NCBI GenBank assembly: GCA_017435465.1
Contig: JAFSEX010000032.1
Location: 1 to 64,000 of the forward strand
Direction of reading: 5' to 3'
Length of the DNA stretch: 64,000 bases
DNA from: Bacilli bacterium
Lineage (GTDB): Bacteria > Bacillota_I > Bacilli_A > RF39 > UBA660
In this document: positions 63,398-64,000 of the stretch, piece by piece
How the letters are laid out: each line of letters starts with the position of its first letter
Numbering within the stretch: position 1 is the first letter of the stretch
Made by a program: the position numbers and the translations under genes
Notes under the pieces: model-generated
Database searches by the model: none
Told to the model about the DNA's origin: nothing
What the model saw: only the letters and a program-made list of their open reading frames with translations

Positions 63398-64000
63398 ATG
63401 AAAGAAATTAAATTTCAACCAATATTACTTGCTAGTGATATTAATGTTTATAGTATGGCAAGAGCATTCCATGAGGAATATGGAATTAAATCTTTAGTTA
63501 TTGCTAGAAATGATTCTGGTATTATTAAAGATTCAAAAATTTTAATTTATGAAGAAGAAAAACATATGAATGAAACAGATGTTTTCTTAAAAAAATTAGA
63601 TGAAATATATAATAGATATAAAAAAAATGAGAAAGATATTAAATTACTTTTAATCGGTTGCGCAGACCATTATGTAAGGTTAATAGTTGAAAACAAAGAA
63701 AAATTAAAAGAAAAATTTATAGTTCCTTATACTGATAAAGAAATATTAGATAATATTGTTTTAAAAGAAACATTTTATGAATTATGTGAAAAATATAAAT
63801 TAGATTATCCTAAAACATTTGTATATACTAAAAAAACTAAAAAGAATTTTAAATTGGATTTTGATTTTCCTGTTATTTTAAAACCATCTGATAGTGTAGA
63901 ATATTGGAGAGCTCCATTTGAAAATCAATATAAAGTTTTCAAAATTAATAATAGAGAAGAATTAATTAATACACTTGATAAAATTTATAATGCGGGATAC
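63398..64000 (+). CDS. ATP-grasp carboxylate-amine ligase, N-terminal part (3' truncated by window)
   Basis: 201 residues visible. ILLASDINVYSMARAFHEEYGIKSLVIAR is the N-terminal Rossmann-like pre-ATP domain; IGCADHYVRLI follows, and DFPVILKPSD is the ATP-binding lysine strand of an ATP-grasp enzyme. The closest remembered pattern is D-aspartate ligase-like proteins that extend peptidoglycan cross-bridges, but the catalytic half is beyond the window. GAAGGTG RBS. Confidence 0.8.
   Translation, partial: MKEIKFQPILLASDINVYSMARAFHEEYGIKSLVIARNDSGIIKDSKILIYEEEKHMNETDVFLKKLDEIYNRYKKNEKDIKLLLIGCADHYVRLIVENKEKLKEKFIVPYTDKEILDNIVLKETFYELCEKYKLDYPKTFVYTKKTKKNFKLDFDFPVILKPSDSVEYWRAPFENQYKVFKINNREELINTLDKIYNAGY

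Overview
The window is a strongly AT-rich chromosome segment from a low-GC, walled, endospore-forming member of the Bacilli. It is most like the uncultured RF39/Erysipelotrichia-type gut lineages; this placement is inferred from gene content and order, not from a tree. The grounds are the Bacillus-type S10-spc-alpha ribosomal cluster followed by ecfA1-ecfA2-ecfT-truA and rplM-rpsI, Spo0A, a cotJ spore-coat pair, a CwlD-like amidase, a gdpP-rplI-dnaB-walJ-rlmH block like that found near the Bacillus origin, and several unrelated A/T-coded hypothetical proteins. TGA works as a stop codon at many overlapping gene junctions, so the standard bacterial code applies. No tRNA, rRNA or CRISPR array was seen.

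Layout. 1-8.6 kb: glycolysis (pgk 3' end, tpiA, gpmI) with a lipid flippase/glycosyltransferase pair, spo0A, a two-gene cassette flanked by a repeat of the tpiA 3' end, an ORF6N antirepressor-like gene and a DUF4143 ATPase. 8.7-12.9 kb: a broken BRO-type antirepressor gene and the TrkA/TrkH potassium system. 13.0-27.4 kb: S10 leader, then rpsJ to rplQ with secY, adk, map, infA, rpmJ and rpoA; rpmD and rpsD are not in their usual places. 27.4-32.1 kb: three unrecognised or barely recognised proteins and an SDR enzyme. 32.1-35.3 kb: ECF transporter core and truA. 35.3-38.2 kb: a Cys-rich protein, GNAT, NUDIX, an unknown protein and a tiny 24-codon transcription unit. 38.2-39.3 kb: rplM-rpsI. 39.3-47.6 kb: unknown proteins, a CDF metal exporter, a LemA-domain protein, a papain-like hydrolase, CwlD-like amidase, a zinc phospholipase C-like protein, an Abi/HEPN protein and HtrA. 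47.7-50.6 kb: ftsE-ftsX and their M23 partner. 50.6-55.8 kb: a methyltransferase-like gene, a RhuM gene inserted between a duplicated uvrB 5' end and intact uvrB, and a radical SAM gene. 55.9-64 kb: zinc-ribbon protein, cotJ genes, gdpP-like DHH protein, rplI, dnaB, an M23/LysM/G5 hydrolase, walJ, rlmH and the start of an ATP-grasp gene.

Main observation. Three separate single-gene antirepressor-like loci (ORF6N, BRO, RhuM) each carry an inverted repeat inside the coding sequence, centred at codon 75, 67 and 72, just after the helix-turn-helix-like part. The centre falls on codon position 1, 2 and 3 respectively, so the symmetry is a property of the nucleic acid and not of a shared peptide. 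The RhuM gene is also bracketed by diverged copies of the uvrB 5' end, and the DUF1292 cassette by copies of the tpiA 3' end. Together this suggests solo genes that move into housekeeping loci and carry their own binding or RNA-hairpin site.
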